The notes below the pieces were generated by a model. The model saw only the letters and a list, made by a program, of their open reading frames with translations. It ran no database searches and was not told the origin of the DNA. Shown here piece after piece: positions 33,882 through 45,545 of a stretch of DNA of 64,000 bases. This DNA comes from Staphylotrichum longicolle. Taxonomy: Eukaryota > Ascomycota > Sordariomycetes > Sordariales > Chaetomiaceae. The number at the start of each line of letters is the position of its first letter. Positions within the stretch are counted from its first letter, which is position 1. A program made the translations under genes and the position numbers. The DNA lies in the NCBI GenBank assembly GCA_019096155.1, contig JAHCVI010000005.1:692468-756467 (forward strand), read 5' to 3'.

Positions 33882-35536
33882 ATGCCTCAGAAAAATGACG
33901 AAAGCCAAGTTATCTTGGCCCTCCAGGCTCTTGAGAATGATCCCAAATTAAGTCTTAGAGCTGCAGCTCGGATCTTTTCTGTGGACCCAATGAAGCTAAG
34001 CCGCCGTCGACGCGGTCAGCAGTCACGACGCGACATTCTAGCCAACTCTCGGAAATTGACCGATTTAGAGGAATCTGTCATTATTCAGTATATCCTCGAC
34101 CTGGATGCCAAAGGATTTCCTCCCCGTTTGTCTGGTGTGGAAGATATGGCCAATCGACTGCTTGCCGAACGCGATGCGGAACGCGTTGGAACGCGTTGGG
34201 CTTCAACCTTTGTTAAACGGCACGTAGAGGTCAACACGCGTTTCAATCGGAAATACGACTACCAGAGGGCCCAATGCGAAGATCCAGAGATTATTGCGGC
34301 TGGTTTGCGCTTGTGCGGAACACAATCGCGAAGTACGGCATCCAGGAGGCGGATATCTACAACTTTGACGAGACTGGGTTTCAGATGGGCGTTATCTCGA
34401 CTGCAATGGTTATTACAAGCTCCGAACGGCGTGGCAGGGCAAAGTCGAAGCAGCCTGGCAATCGCGAGTGGACAACAGTAGTCCAGGGTGTCAATGCTAC
34501 TGGCTGGGCGATCCCGCCGTTTATCATCGTCAAGGGCAAGCATCACCTCTCCTCTTGGTATGAGAATAGCCCATTGCCAAAAGACTGGGTTATCGCGACA
34601 TCCGAAAACGGTTGGACAACGAACGAGAGAGGTCTAGAATGGATCTAGTACTTCGACAAGCATACCAAAGCTCGAAAAGTCGGGGTTTATCGCCTCCTCA
34701 TCCTCGACGGCCACGACAGCCACCACTCGACCGCCTTCGAGCTCTACTACAAGGAGAACAACATCATTACACTCTGCATGCCTCCCCACTCGTCTCACAT
34801 TCTCCAGCCGCTCGATGTTGGATGTTTTAGCCCGCTCAAGACGGCATATGGCAAGCAGATCGAGGGGATGATACGGGCAAGTATTACCCACATCACCAAG
34901 GAGGACTTCTTTCCCGCGTTCTACGCCGCTTTCCAGGCCGCCCTGACCCCTGAAAATATCCAAGGAGGTTTTCGAGGTGCTGGACTTGTTCCTTTCGATC
35001 CTGAGAAGGTGATGTCCCAGCTCGACATCCGTCTAAAGACTCCAACACCGTCGAGCTCGCGGCCTAGCAGTGCCCACGCCTGGGTTTCCAAGACCCCGAA
35101 CAACCCAATGGAAGCCTCCTCGCAGTCCACCCTTATCAAAAATCGAATTACCTGGCATCAAGATAGCTCTCCAACTAAGATTTTGAAGGCGGTTGATATA
35201 TTTGCAAAAGGGACATCCAAGGTCATGCATCAGTTGGCATTGTTGCGGGCAGAGAACCAGAGCCTCCGAGCCGCAAATAAGGCGCTGAGCAAACGCCGGA
35301 GGGCTAAAAAACAACGGCTACGACAAGGAGGATCGCTTTCTATACAGGATGCACAGGATCTACAGGGTCAGAGAGAGGTTGAGGTGCAGCTAAAGGAGGA
35401 AACGCAGGCGGGTAGTGGTCGGAAGCCGAGAATTGAGACGCGTGCGCGGCGTTGTGGCAACTGCGGTGAACCAGGTCACAATGCGCGTACCTGTCAGATA
35501 GTTGTGGAAACGTCGGAGGAAGACGATTCCGAGTAG
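33882..35536 (+). pseudogene. DDE transposase with HTH and CCHC knuckle, inactivated
   Basis: An N-terminal psq-like helix-turn-helix and CENP-B-type DNA-binding region (residues about 10-130) is followed by a DDE_1 catalytic domain with IYNFDETGFQMGV and RLLILDGHDSHHS. A basic, coiled C-terminus ends in a CCHC zinc knuckle (CGNCGEPGHNARTC). There are two breaks: a 1-nt loss near 34305 that moves the frame before the first catalytic Asp, and an in-frame TAG at 34646-34648 (GLEWI-stop-YFDKH). The frame is otherwise open to TAG at 35536. The enzyme would cut and paste the element; this copy cannot make it. Confidence 0.88.
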
Positions 35537-35588
35537 TTTCATTTGTTTTGAGCTGGTTCGGTGGAATTCATACAGATTTAGTTGAGAG

Positions 35589-35642
35589 GGTGTGGTTTAG
35601 TGTAACTTTCGCATGTATGTAACTTTCGCTATACACCTACGT
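35589..35642 (-). repeat. right terminal inverted repeat
   Basis: 54 bp, the exact reverse complement of 33784-33837, followed by the TA target duplication. Confidence 0.93.
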
Positions 35643-35644
35643 TA

Positions 35645-36485
35645 AGCGTTTTTAAACACGTTAACTACCTAGGTACCAGTTGTTGATTGAGTTGGGTAGG
35701 TATCTGGTGTTTGGCCACGTGGCTTGTGTTTCCAGTGTAAGCACAGGGTCTGGATGTGTTGAGCGATCTGATATTTCGGGTGACTCCGAGTTTCTTCCTC
35801 CAGGAACAAACAATGACTGCACCAGGAGGACGATTTATATCTACTTCCAGTCCCCAAAATCATAGATCCTGATGCAAGTGTAGCGTAAACGTCTTTACAG
35901 GTACACATTCCAGAAAAGTTTTACTGGATGTAAGACACGATTGTTGCAAGCTTCGCTGAAAGGGCCCTCGGGATGCCTAGCATCTGCTGTAAAATAACTG
36001 TCACCGTCATTGCCGAGTCGTTGTTCAATTCCGCGGCTCAGCTATGATGACTTGAAATTTCTCTTTTGGTCCTCTAAATAACAATCTTTCTGTTGGCGAC
36101 TGAGTCTGGAGAAGAAAGTTTCCAACCCAAATTCCGCTGGTCAACAACCGGCACCAAAACGCAAAACGACAGTAGGATTTTTTGACGAGACGGTCCTTCT
36201 TTCCACAAATTTACCGGCTTAAATGCTCCTGGACTTTCATCCCATCTCGATCCGGGACTTGCTTTTCTTGGAAGATAATTCAGCTGACCGGCATGTACGC
36301 CGGCCATTGTGCCTGGACTTGCTTCAAAACTTTCCACTTCTCAACTCTTCCTTGTGGCTTCCTCCATCGCCCAGCCATCGTCGACTTCGGCAGCACAGTT
36401 TTGGTGTTACCGCAAGCCTACCTAACCGAGAACCCAATATCAACATCACTGCAACTGTATCTCCATAGTATCGGACGTTGCAAAA
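35645..36485. other. intergenic, no gene supported
   Basis: Promoter side of the small gene at 36486. Short frames only. Confidence 0.4.
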
Positions 36486-37151
36486 ATGGGTAAGTCATTC
36501 ACGGCGTGCCAACTCACCGACCGACCGACCGACCGACCATAACAAGAAGCTGACCAACATCACAGCGACACAGCATATCTTCAATTGGGACGACATTTGT
36601 ACGTCTTTCTTTCAGCTATTCTTCGCAGAACTTGCCTACGTCGAGAGGTTCGCAGAAGGAAAATCACCTCATCCCCCGCTGCCTCGACTTTGACCTGAAG
36701 CATCTCTGACGCCAGCGGAAACAAAAACTAACCCTCGTCGCTGTATTCAGTCCACCGCGTCGTCGACCCCAGCAAGCCCTTCCAGCCCTCCCTTCGTTTT
36801 CGCGAAGGGTTCCTCACCAACATCGCTTGGATCATCATCGAAGCTGTCGTTCACTCCAGCGTCGAAGAAATGATCACCGACGCACAAGTCCTCCTGTGTG
36901 AGGCACTGGCAGCGGCGTTTCCGATTTTGCTTGGTGTTCGGACCCAGTCCGTATTGGCCTCCATCCTGCAAGACTTTGCAGTCGAGAGGGTGATTTTCTT
37001 TGCCTTTCTCACCCATGTCATTTATTGTAAGTCGGGACAACAGTTCGATGTGACCATTGAGGATTGAATGCTAATGAGTATCATTTTAGTTTATGCACAG
37101 AGAGCGAGAGCTGAGGTGGAAGCCAGCTCCTCCGCAGGCATCGTGGCTTGA
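36486..37151 (+). CDS. small hydrophobic protein, unknown
   Basis: Four exons, 36486-36489 (4 nt), 36566-36598, 36751-37026 and 37090-37151, sum to 375 nt and 124 aa. The introns are 76, 152 and 63 nt, with CTGAC, CTAAC and CTAAT branch sites; the first contains a short (GACC)n run. The protein has a soluble FNWDDIF-type N-terminus and two hydrophobic stretches (about residues 28-45 and 85-105), then a short charged Ala/Glu/Ser tail. It may be a small two-span membrane protein. No family is recognised. It is an intact host-like gene between two transposon remnants. Confidence 0.65.
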
Positions 37152-37200
37152 AGACTCTGCGTTGTGGAGGCAAGATTGATCCATAGAACCTTTATTTGAG

Positions 37201-37631
37201 GGCGTATGGTGATGCCAGCATTTGCGTCGGACCTCATTACAAGGGCCTCTGTTGGTGACCACGTCGTCATGATCAACGACTGCCCCGTCGTGTGGAAGGC
37301 AAAGAAGCAAGTGCTGGTGACGCTGTCCAGCACTGAGGCGGAATTCATCAATCTCACACCCACAGCACTGTCACTGTTGTGGGTTTCCAACATCCTCAAG
37401 GACGCAGGTTATCAACAGAAGATGCCACTGTTGATGTCCACTGACTCGGCGAACGCCCGGGTAGTAGCGTTGAACCCGTTGAACACTGCAAGGGCCTACC
37501 ACATCGACTTGCGCCTCAAGTGGATCATCCAGAGGCTAGCGATGGGCCAGTTCCAACTCGGCCACGTAGGAACAAACAACATGGTGGCCGACGGCTTGAC
37601 AAAGCCATTCAACAACGTCAAGCATATATAG
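37201..37631 (+). pseudogene. Ty1/copia RNase H relic
   Basis: The frame shows the C-terminal copia RNase H signature: an Asp-Ala-Ser block, then CPVVWKAKKQ, LSSTEAEFINL, a DSANARVVALNP block and HVGTNNMVADGLTKP. A 1-nt shift separates the first block (near 37215) from the rest. No integrase, reverse transcriptase or LTR is visible nearby, so this is an isolated 3' fragment. Confidence 0.82.
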
Positions 37632-37683
37632 TTCGTCAAGCAACTAGGTCTCTGTGTGGCCCTAGTTCTGGGAAAGTCAACCA

Positions 37684-37740
37684 GTGGCTAGCAATGAAAC
37701 AAGTGACTGGCGATGGAACAAGTGGCTGGCGATGGAACCA
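37684..37740 (+). repeat. three tandem 19-bp units
   Basis: Three adjacent imperfect copies of a GTGGCTGGCGATGGAACAA-like unit (37684-37702, 37703-37721, 37722-37740), directly downstream of the copia relic. Confidence 0.85.
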
Positions 37741-38954
37741 AAGCCCGGGCGGGATGATAGATTCGGGCCAAATCCCTCAAAAACGCGATAAAATTGGAAC
37801 TGAAACAAAATTCTCCACGTGACTAGGTTGCTGGCTGGTTCTGGTGGGAAAGGAAGACCCGTTGGTCACTACCATGTCAAGTATCACGACTTCCTGTTTA
37901 GGCAATTCTTCATGTAGATTAGAAGGCTGGGCTTGGGGGGGTGTGTTGGCCCACCACACCGCCCTGCCGCTGTGGTGGCCAGTGCGCAAGCCCACCAGCT
38001 TCTTTTGGTGGGATTTTCCACCCACCACTGCTCATGACCATGTGATCAATGTACATTAAAATAAGTTCGTCTTCTATGACCTAACGGGCGTAGCTCTGTT
38101 CTAACCGCTGTTGGCACCTAATTCGAGTCTGAGTTTGACCTCAAGCAATGTCGATACACCGGCTAGTGCCTGACATTGAGCTGCTGCACCTTGAAATGGA
38201 CCGGCAGTGTGACTGCAGATATTCCGAGTCAGACGATTGCCTTGAGCTCATTGTAATTGAGGCTTTGCCTGTCATACAGTTGAGAAAATGGTAGAGAAGG
38301 TTTGGATCATTACTGGAAAATGCCCGCGCCGCCCGTTCCACAGCTTATCGCCAACTTGGCCGCCAGCTCCAGCTAAAGGACATGGGCTCAATGAAACAGA
38401 GAAAACGGTCTTGTTGACCGCCTTAATCGCGAAGACCAAGGTAAGCAAGCGGTCGCTCAGGCTGCTTGCGGCTTTGGTTTCCAGCTTTCCCTTGCAAAGG
38501 ACTGGCATTGGAACATGTCATGGTGCTGATGATCGAACCAAAGCTCGGCCGTTGCATAACTCGGACGGAGAACGTCCACGTCCAAGACAATGCCGTCTCA
38601 TCGGACGAAGCCGACAAGTGGAATATTATCTCAGACGTGTCCGGAGTATCTATTTGAGCCTGCCTTGGGTTCGTGGAAAGCAGTTGCCCGCTTTCTCCGT
38701 TTGCCAGACTTTGATCGACATGAGTATGTTTTCCTTGTTTGTCCATTTGATGCCACATTTCATCACTCCATTGCTCGCTAGGTCGAACGGGCTCACTATT
38801 TGAGGGTATCTTGTTAACGAGACCTTGGTTTAAACTGGCACTCGCGGAGATCCATTCTGTTTAACATTCACAGGCTGGTGTTTCTCAACATTGCACAACT
38901 TGCGGCTTGGTTTGGTTTCCCGTCTCTCTCATTTTCCAATTCGAAGTTTGGGCT
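37741..38954. other. no gene supported
   Basis: Short frames on both strands (for example 38288-38803 plus) with no domain or signal. It may contain degenerate transposon sequence. Confidence 0.4.
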
Positions 38955-39967
38955 TCAGATCAGAGCAACAGCCATGCTTCCCATCAGCAGCGTCCAGAGA
39001 GCAGCCGCAACAATTCTGCCGCCCGCGTTGGCCGGGGGGCTGTTCCCGCCCACGCCACCATTGCCATCAATCTGGTCCCCAGAGTCACCACCCTGACCCT
39101 TGTCTGCTTCGCCCCCACTCGACCCAGAAGAGCCCTCTTCCTTCTTCGTTTGCACCCGCATGCAGTGCAGGGTCGGGTGGAACGTATCGTTCGTCACCCG
39201 CGCAGGAGGCCGCAACAGGACAACCTGCAGCATGTTGACAGCGTTCTCGTACAGGCCAGGCAGCTGCGCGTTGGCACCCTCCGCAGGGATGACGTGGAAC
39301 GGCCGCCCGCTCTGGGTCAGATCGGTCAGTGCGTACTTCTGCAGAAGTAGGCGGTGACTTCCATAGGGTCCGTAGTCGTCGAGGCCGAACGTGTCAGCGC
39401 ACTCTGGGAGCTGCGACCAGAGCCCGTCGAAACAGCCCATGGACTCGTTGCGCTTGACGGACGAGGCCAGGATCGCGTTGACGCAGGCGTCGCCGAGGAC
39501 GGGCGTGCAGTCGGTCGAGTTGGCGTGCTGGTCGGTCAACTTGTCGGCGACGCGGGCTGCGGTGCCCCAGGTGATCATGGCCACGGCGCAGTAGGGGACG
39601 AAGAAGCGGGGGAATGCCCATCCGAGTTTGCCGCCACCCGGCCAGCTGAAGTCGTAGCCAATGTGGATTGCGCGTTCGGCCTCCGAGGTGAAGTCGGTCA
39701 CGTTAACGCCTGGCCGGTCGGGGCCCAGGTTAGCTCATCTCGGGGTTGAGACGAAGGGGACATTTTTGGGACTCAGGGCCTGGGGGACGCACGCCATGTC
39801 CACTCAGTCTCGTTGGCAAAGGGCTTGAAGTTCACGGACCGCGTCGCGTTTGGAGGCGCAACTGTTGCACCGCGGCAAATACCGGAGTCGCAGCTCACAG
39901 TAGGATATTGAGCTTCGGCCAGGCCGAGGAGGAGTACGGCAGCTGACCCGACCTGTCGCGCGTGCAT
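38955..39967 (-). CDS. predicted GPI-anchored secreted protein
   Basis: Two exons, 39967-39793 and 39709-38955, give 309 aa. The N-terminus is a signal peptide ending at AEAQ. The body has about nine Cys and several N-glycosylation sites (for example NATR, NETE, NSTD). A Ser/Gly/Asp-rich linker near the end precedes PPANAGG and a terminal hydrophobic segment, the layout of a GPI-anchor signal. The intron (83 nt) has a GCTAAC branch site. It is likely displayed on the plasma membrane or cell wall. No enzyme motif is recognised. Confidence 0.8.
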
Positions 39968-40742
39968 GGCCAAGTGTGTTCGCGATTGTTGGGTTGATGG
40001 ATCCCGATTAGGCTGGTGAAGGGGTGCCGGCGGTCGAGCATGTTCTTTAACATCTCGTCTGTCTGCAGGAGGATCCGCAACTAGATCCTTCTGAGGTTCT
40101 TGGAGTCTTGGACAGTGGGGCTTCTTTGGGCAAGGCGGACCGCGAGGCATATCTGCCCAAGAGGTGGTTGCTTGGCCAGATCCAAAAGTTGACCCCAGTT
40201 CCAGCTGTTCTGTTACCCGTACAGCTGCTTGAATCGCTGAGGATGTATCGAGGACTGCCTAGATGCTTGCCTAGGTACCTAGTTGCGACGGCTTGGAGAG
40301 TTGGAGGAGCGGACAGAAATGAGAGGACGCCCTGAATTTCTGGATTCGTTTGGCGCCAACAGTCCCATTGCGGGAGAAGAACTCGAGTACGGTCAGTCAG
40401 GCCCCCATGTCTCATCTGCGGCAGCAGACCGGCCGGGCGTGGAGGACCGACGCTCTGAGGTTGCCAGATTCGGAAGCTGAAACGAAACTTCGTCAACAGC
40501 TCTCAGTTGAAGGCCAAGGTGAGATCGGGGTAAATTTCGGCCGATGGCCCTTCCGAGGCAGCAGGACCTCTTGAGAAATCATTGGATGGCCAACCTCACC
40601 TTGACAATGTCTCCGCACCGCGCTCCTCAGGGTCGCTGGAACACCAAACGCCCTGCTCTAAACCCCAGAGTTTCAGACAGCCGCACGCAACAATCTGGAG
40701 TTGTTTTGTATTTACGGGACAGAAACCCGGAAATCGCCAGGT
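39968..40742. other. intergenic, divergent promoters
   Basis: This spacer lies between the divergent GPI-protein gene and the first HET gene. No gene is supported. Confidence 0.4.
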
Positions 40743-43196
40743 ATGAACTCCATAGGGACACCGCGATGGGCCAGCAGCAGTGAAGCGCCGTTATGCTCGG
40801 CATGTCAAGCACTACCGCCAGCACTCTTCGAACCCGGATCATCGGTCTCACACCGCATTCACACCGGTCCAAGTGGTCTTGAAAACCTAGGGAGCAGCGC
40901 AGAAGCCGGTTGTCCACTCTGCACCACTGTTCTGGACGCCATACGGGCAGGCCGCGACCCAGACAAGGCGACACTCGACCCCGAAGGAGGTATCTTGTTG
41001 AGCACGCAATGGTCCCGCTTGCGAGCTCCTGACCACGCAACCAGGCAATACAAAACGCTGAGTCCAAGCACAAACCTTCATCTCGTAGAAGCACACGTCC
41101 TCCATGGAAACCAAACCTCGCCACCTGTCCTTGTCGTCAGCTGGGGCAGGTCGAAGTGCCGCCGATTAAGGTTCAACCTAAACGGCGACAGACCTAATGA
41201 ACAATTCAAGACAACTTGGGACAGATATGCTCCCGGCTTTGGAGTTCCTCGTTATTCGAGGTCGCGGCCAGTCCTCCCTGTCAATCCAGAAGCCAACTCG
41301 CAGGAGACCATGTCGTTGCTAAACCAATGGATTGACACTTGTCAGCGGGATCACGGGCCCATGTGCGCATACGTCGGGCACCGTGTTGTTGGTACCGATT
41401 TTTCTTCGCCTGCCCGTCTCGTCTACTGCGGCGCTAAAGGTCTCCGGCTTGTTGATGCTGCCGAGCTGCCACGGAACGAGGACGGGTTCGGCCCTACATA
41501 CACTGCCCTCAGCTATCGCTGGGGTAGTCCTGCTTCACTGCATACAACAAGCAAAGCGAACCTTGCGGCATCTTTGCAAGGACTCAACTTCGATGACCTG
41601 CCCCTGACCTTCCAACACGCCATTCAAGTGACTCGGGCCATCGGGGTCATTTATATCTGGATCGATGCTTTGTGCATCGTGCAAGACGACGAAGCGGATA
41701 AGGACCGTGAGATCTCTCGTATGGATCTGATTTACTCGACTTCGATCTGCATGATCTCGGCCACTTGTTCCAAGGATACGCATTCCGGCCTCTTTCACGC
41801 TCGTCCACCCGCCCAAGCACATCTTCACCCTTTCACTCTCACCACGACTCAAGCCAAAGGAGGAGGCAGTCTCTCGGTCACCATCCAACCATATCTTGCT
41901 GACTGGGGGAACGCAATAACCGACGGGTCAATATACTCTCGAGGATGGTGTTTTTAGGAGCGCCAATTGTCGAAACGCATCATTTACTTTACCAACACTC
42001 GGCTGCTTTGGGAATGTCGGTTCTCCGTTGCATCCGAAGACTACCCTGAGATGATCCGTACGGAAGAGGCAGAAGCTCTGTTCGCTCCGAACATGCCGTC
42101 CCGCATCACCATGGAGCGGGTAGGCGACCGGACTTTGTTGCCATGGGACCCACGGAGATCACGGCCCTGGATAGAGGACTGGTGCCGAGTTGTCGAGACC
42201 TACTCGGGCCGAGAGCTCACATATCCCTCGGACCGTCTCCTCGCGCTCGCCGGCTTAGCGGCCTTCTTCGAAAGGAAAGTCTACAACCCTAGAGATCCGG
42301 ACGCGTCCTTCTATGCCGCTGGTATGTGGAAGGACGACCTAGCCAGACAGTTGGCCTGGTTTCCAGACCACGCCTCTCGTCCCCAGGTGCAAAAAGGGGG
42401 CGAGTGGCCGTTACCTCTCAGAAAGGCGTCCAACTTTTGCGATATCGAGAAACATGACTTCTTGTCCGATTGGTTGCCATCTTGGTCCTGGATCTCCCAC
42501 TCAGGACCCGTGCACTATGCCTACTCGTCAGCAACGACGGACGCCCCGCCGCCCCCATCCGGCCTCGTTATCGACGTACGTTCTGATGGCCCGGCCTTAC
42601 CACTAGTCTTTTACCCTATGGAGGTAACAGGGTTGAAAGTAATGCGACCTACCCAACAAGCCCATCAACGGTTCGGCTCCGTTACTGGAGGGTACGTCGG
42701 GATGACGGGGAATGTTGCCGTGGTCACCATCTCGGAGGATGATCTAATCAAGAACGAGGACGACCTGCTGATGCTCCCCTCGCTCGGCAACCAGAGGCCA
42801 AAACTATACACCATGTTCCGCCGTCCGCAAACCACCAGGCTCTTCATGCGACTGATGCCGGGTAACAAAAGCCGCCGTCCTGCCTCCGCAGACGGGATCA
42901 TCGTCTTCGACACGGACCCACCTCAACTTCCCCCCAAGACGCGCATCCACTGTCTTCGGTTGGGGACCGGGCCCAGTGCGTTTTCTAGCACGCATGGCGC
43001 TGTGGACTTTGGCCTGGCCCTTATGGAAGTGCATAACTGCTTTGAACTGGACATGAGAGGGGGTGTGAGGCGGATGGATGGTCAGGATCCGCGGGAGATG
43101 TTTCCGCGGATGCGGCGGGTGGGCTTGTTTGAAGTTGATGTCTGGAATAAGAAGTGGCCGGAGCTAGCGGTCAAGACGTCGGTGGTGGTTGTCTGA
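40743..43196 (+). pseudogene. HET-domain protein, one in-frame TAG
   Basis: From the ATG at 40743 one frame runs to TGA at 43196 (817 codons) with a single break, TAG at 41955-41957. An N-terminal Cys-rich region (CSACQ..CPLC) leads into a HET domain with YTALSYRWG, IYIWIDALCIVQDD and a MDLIYS block. The stop falls exactly in the conserved RGWCF-Q-ER motif, where the family has Gln, so a CAG-to-TAG change is the likely cause. The 410 codons after the stop are clean and well composed. HET proteins mediate heterokaryon incompatibility cell death. One point mutation implies recent loss, or read-through or editing of the mRNA. Confidence 0.88.
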
Positions 43197-43508
43197 GAAG
43201 ACTGAGTAGGTAGGTACTCTTGTCATATCCTTAGTTAAGGCGGGAAAGAAGCGGACAAGGGATGGTGCTCCGGATAAACGTAGCTGAGCTTACGACTCGC
43301 GCTCTCGTATGCCTGGTCGTGGTTGTGTCCTATTGAGTCTTGTTGCTTCTCGGAACTCCCATATCGTTAGGTCTAATCCAAGTGTTGACGAGGCAAAGTC
43401 AGCCTGGATGTGCTGGGAGTACCGTGTAAGCGGCCCAAGCTAGGTCCAGCCCGGCAAAGAGTGGCACCGGAGGAGCTCCTTTCCGATGTATCCGAAACTA
43501 GACTACGA

Positions 43509-45237
43509 CTAGTAGACAAAGATTGTGTTCTCGTCCAAGTTCGACGTCGGCTTGACGCATTCCCAGCACACCGTCTCCGGACAAATGACAACACGCTTCT
43601 GGCGCAGCCTGCAATGGTGGGACAGGACGCATACCAGGCCCAGCCGGCCAACCCAGTTCTTGTGAGCCTTCGCCACCACAAGTCCCTCCTCGCAGTCGAG
43701 CACTTGATCCCATGACTCCACTTCCCGCATGTGCGGCAAAGGCTGTCTCCGCAGCTCGGCGGAATGCGTACATGACTGCTGAGATGGAAGCTTGACGACG
43801 TGCGCGTTTCTGAGCGCGCGTATAGGGTCAATGTCTGCTATCCAGCGGCCCGCGTCTCTCACCGAGACCACTGCTTCAACGTGAGTTCCGCTCGAGGTAC
43901 GCTCCCCCACTGCGGTATTCTGCCACAGCGGATTAGACCATTCTGTGAGGGACAGATGCAGCGTCGTATGGCGGAACATGTCTTCCTGGACGCCGTCGTA
44001 TGGTGCAGCGCATTGGCGCCAGTTCAATGACCCGTCATCTTGGCAATCGGGATGTTGGGGACAGGTGAGCAGGGTGAGACCTGGCCTGCCGATATTTCCC
44101 AGCAGTCTCGTGAATTGCAGGGTGGAACTTTCATCATGAGGATCCATGAGAATCTACAGAGACGTCGATTAGCAAATGAGAACATGGGCGAGAGCACAGT
44201 GTGGCTCTCCATACACTCTGTGGAACGTAGATGGAGTCCCCGATGCACAACCCAAGCAATCTCTCGCAGTTTGGTTGATACTCCAACCCGAGCAGATCCT
44301 GGCCGGTTTCGAGGTATGCGATTAGCGATGCAATTTCAGCCGCATTGACGTCGCGCCACCAGTAGGTATGGGTAGATGTATGGGGTCCATCTGCTATAAA
44401 CCCTGCCTGCGGCTTGGTGGCGCCAAAGGCCAGGACAGCGGGCTTGAAGGGCGAAGAGAGCACTCGAGATGACACCATTGCGCCATCCTTGGATAGTCCC
44501 GAGTATACCCCTGCTATGACAGCGAGCTGAACAAGGAGAACGACCACAGGACAATTTAGGTCGTAGACAGTGTTGCGAAGAGCGTCGGGGTCAATCAAGT
44601 CGTGATCCATCAACCACCGAAGATCGGAATACCCAATGATTGGATAGGCGAGAGAAGCGGTGGACGACGAACTGCCCGCTGTTTCGGAGACGAACACCGC
44701 AGCGACGGCCGCGTCACCAAAATGTTGAACAAATCGCCTCTGATCGGGGACACGGATGAGCAGCGGTCCCCGCAGATCAAACCTCCAGTGTGGGAAAGAG
44801 TTGTTCTCTTGGGGTGGAGGGCGGCCTCGGGATGGGAATTGGGCGGGACGGCCGGTGACATCTAGCAGCCACGGGACTGAAGGGGGAGCAAGATCTCGCC
44901 TCGGCCGCTTTGGCTGGTTCACTCCAGAAGCTGGGCGGAAGAGAGCCACGAATCGCCAATATCCTCGGTCGAGATAAACGATTACGGGTTCACGATCTCT
45001 TAGACCCGGCACACGGCTGCCCAGTCTTCGAAGAAACTCGATGCGGCCCTGAGCGTCCCGGATAATACAATGTGAAGAAAAAGAAGAAAAAGAAAAAAAA
45101 GAAGAAAAAGAAGGAAAATAGACAATATATATAACAAGATGACTCGGCGTCTTGTCGTGTTGCTCGATCACCTCGCCTTCATGTCCTGCCGATTTGGGAG
45201 ACAGCCACGGAACCCACTTCTGGGCCACATCCACCAC
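43509..45237 (-). CDS. unknown large protein, start unresolved
   Basis: Two exons join in phase, (about 45237)-44215 and 44153-43509, across a 61-nt GTATGG...TGTAG intron with a GCTAAT branch site. No ATG lies in frame at the 5' end, so a further upstream exon is needed. A pyrimidine tract (45074-45119 on the plus strand is purine) followed by GCTCAG near 45050 suggests another intron that would remove a strange Phe/Ser run. The encoded protein has a globular composition with a Cys-containing C-terminal half (CPQHPDC, CWECV). No family is recognised. It sits between HET genes in the accessory island. Confidence 0.6.
45074..45119. repeat. GAA/AAG-rich purine tract
   Basis: A 46-nt purine-only (A/G) run on the plus strand. 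On the minus strand it is a pyrimidine tract inside the probable second intron of the gene at 43509-45237. Confidence 0.8.
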
Positions 45238-45545
45238 ACTTCCACCAAGACCAAGCGTGACACACTGACAAAGGCCGTCTCCAAGATAAGCTCAAAATTA
45301 CGTCCGAGCATTGAAAGTCATGGGTCTTGACAGAAAGAGAGTGTTTTGGAACTTTTGGCGGTCAGGATGGGCCGAACTTGGGCCGAACGCAACGCAATAT
45401 CCTCCGTCTTACTTAGGGTCATTTCCCCGCCCCTGAATCGCCCTAGGCAACAGCGACTACCTATTTAAAAACACCAAGCTGCCAGCCTCAAGCAGCCACA
45501 AATTTGCTATCCCTCGAATCACCAGATTCATCATGCAGCTCTGCT

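Larger units (their letters stand above)
33784..35642 (+). mobile_element. complete Fot/pogo-type Tc1-mariner transposon
   Basis: A 1859-bp element bounded by 54-bp terminal inverted repeats that match each other at every base, flanked by TA on both sides (33782-33783 and 35643-35644), the target duplication of this superfamily. It holds one transposase gene on the plus strand. The ends are intact, so it could be moved by an enzyme from another copy, but its own gene is broken. Confidence 0.93.
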
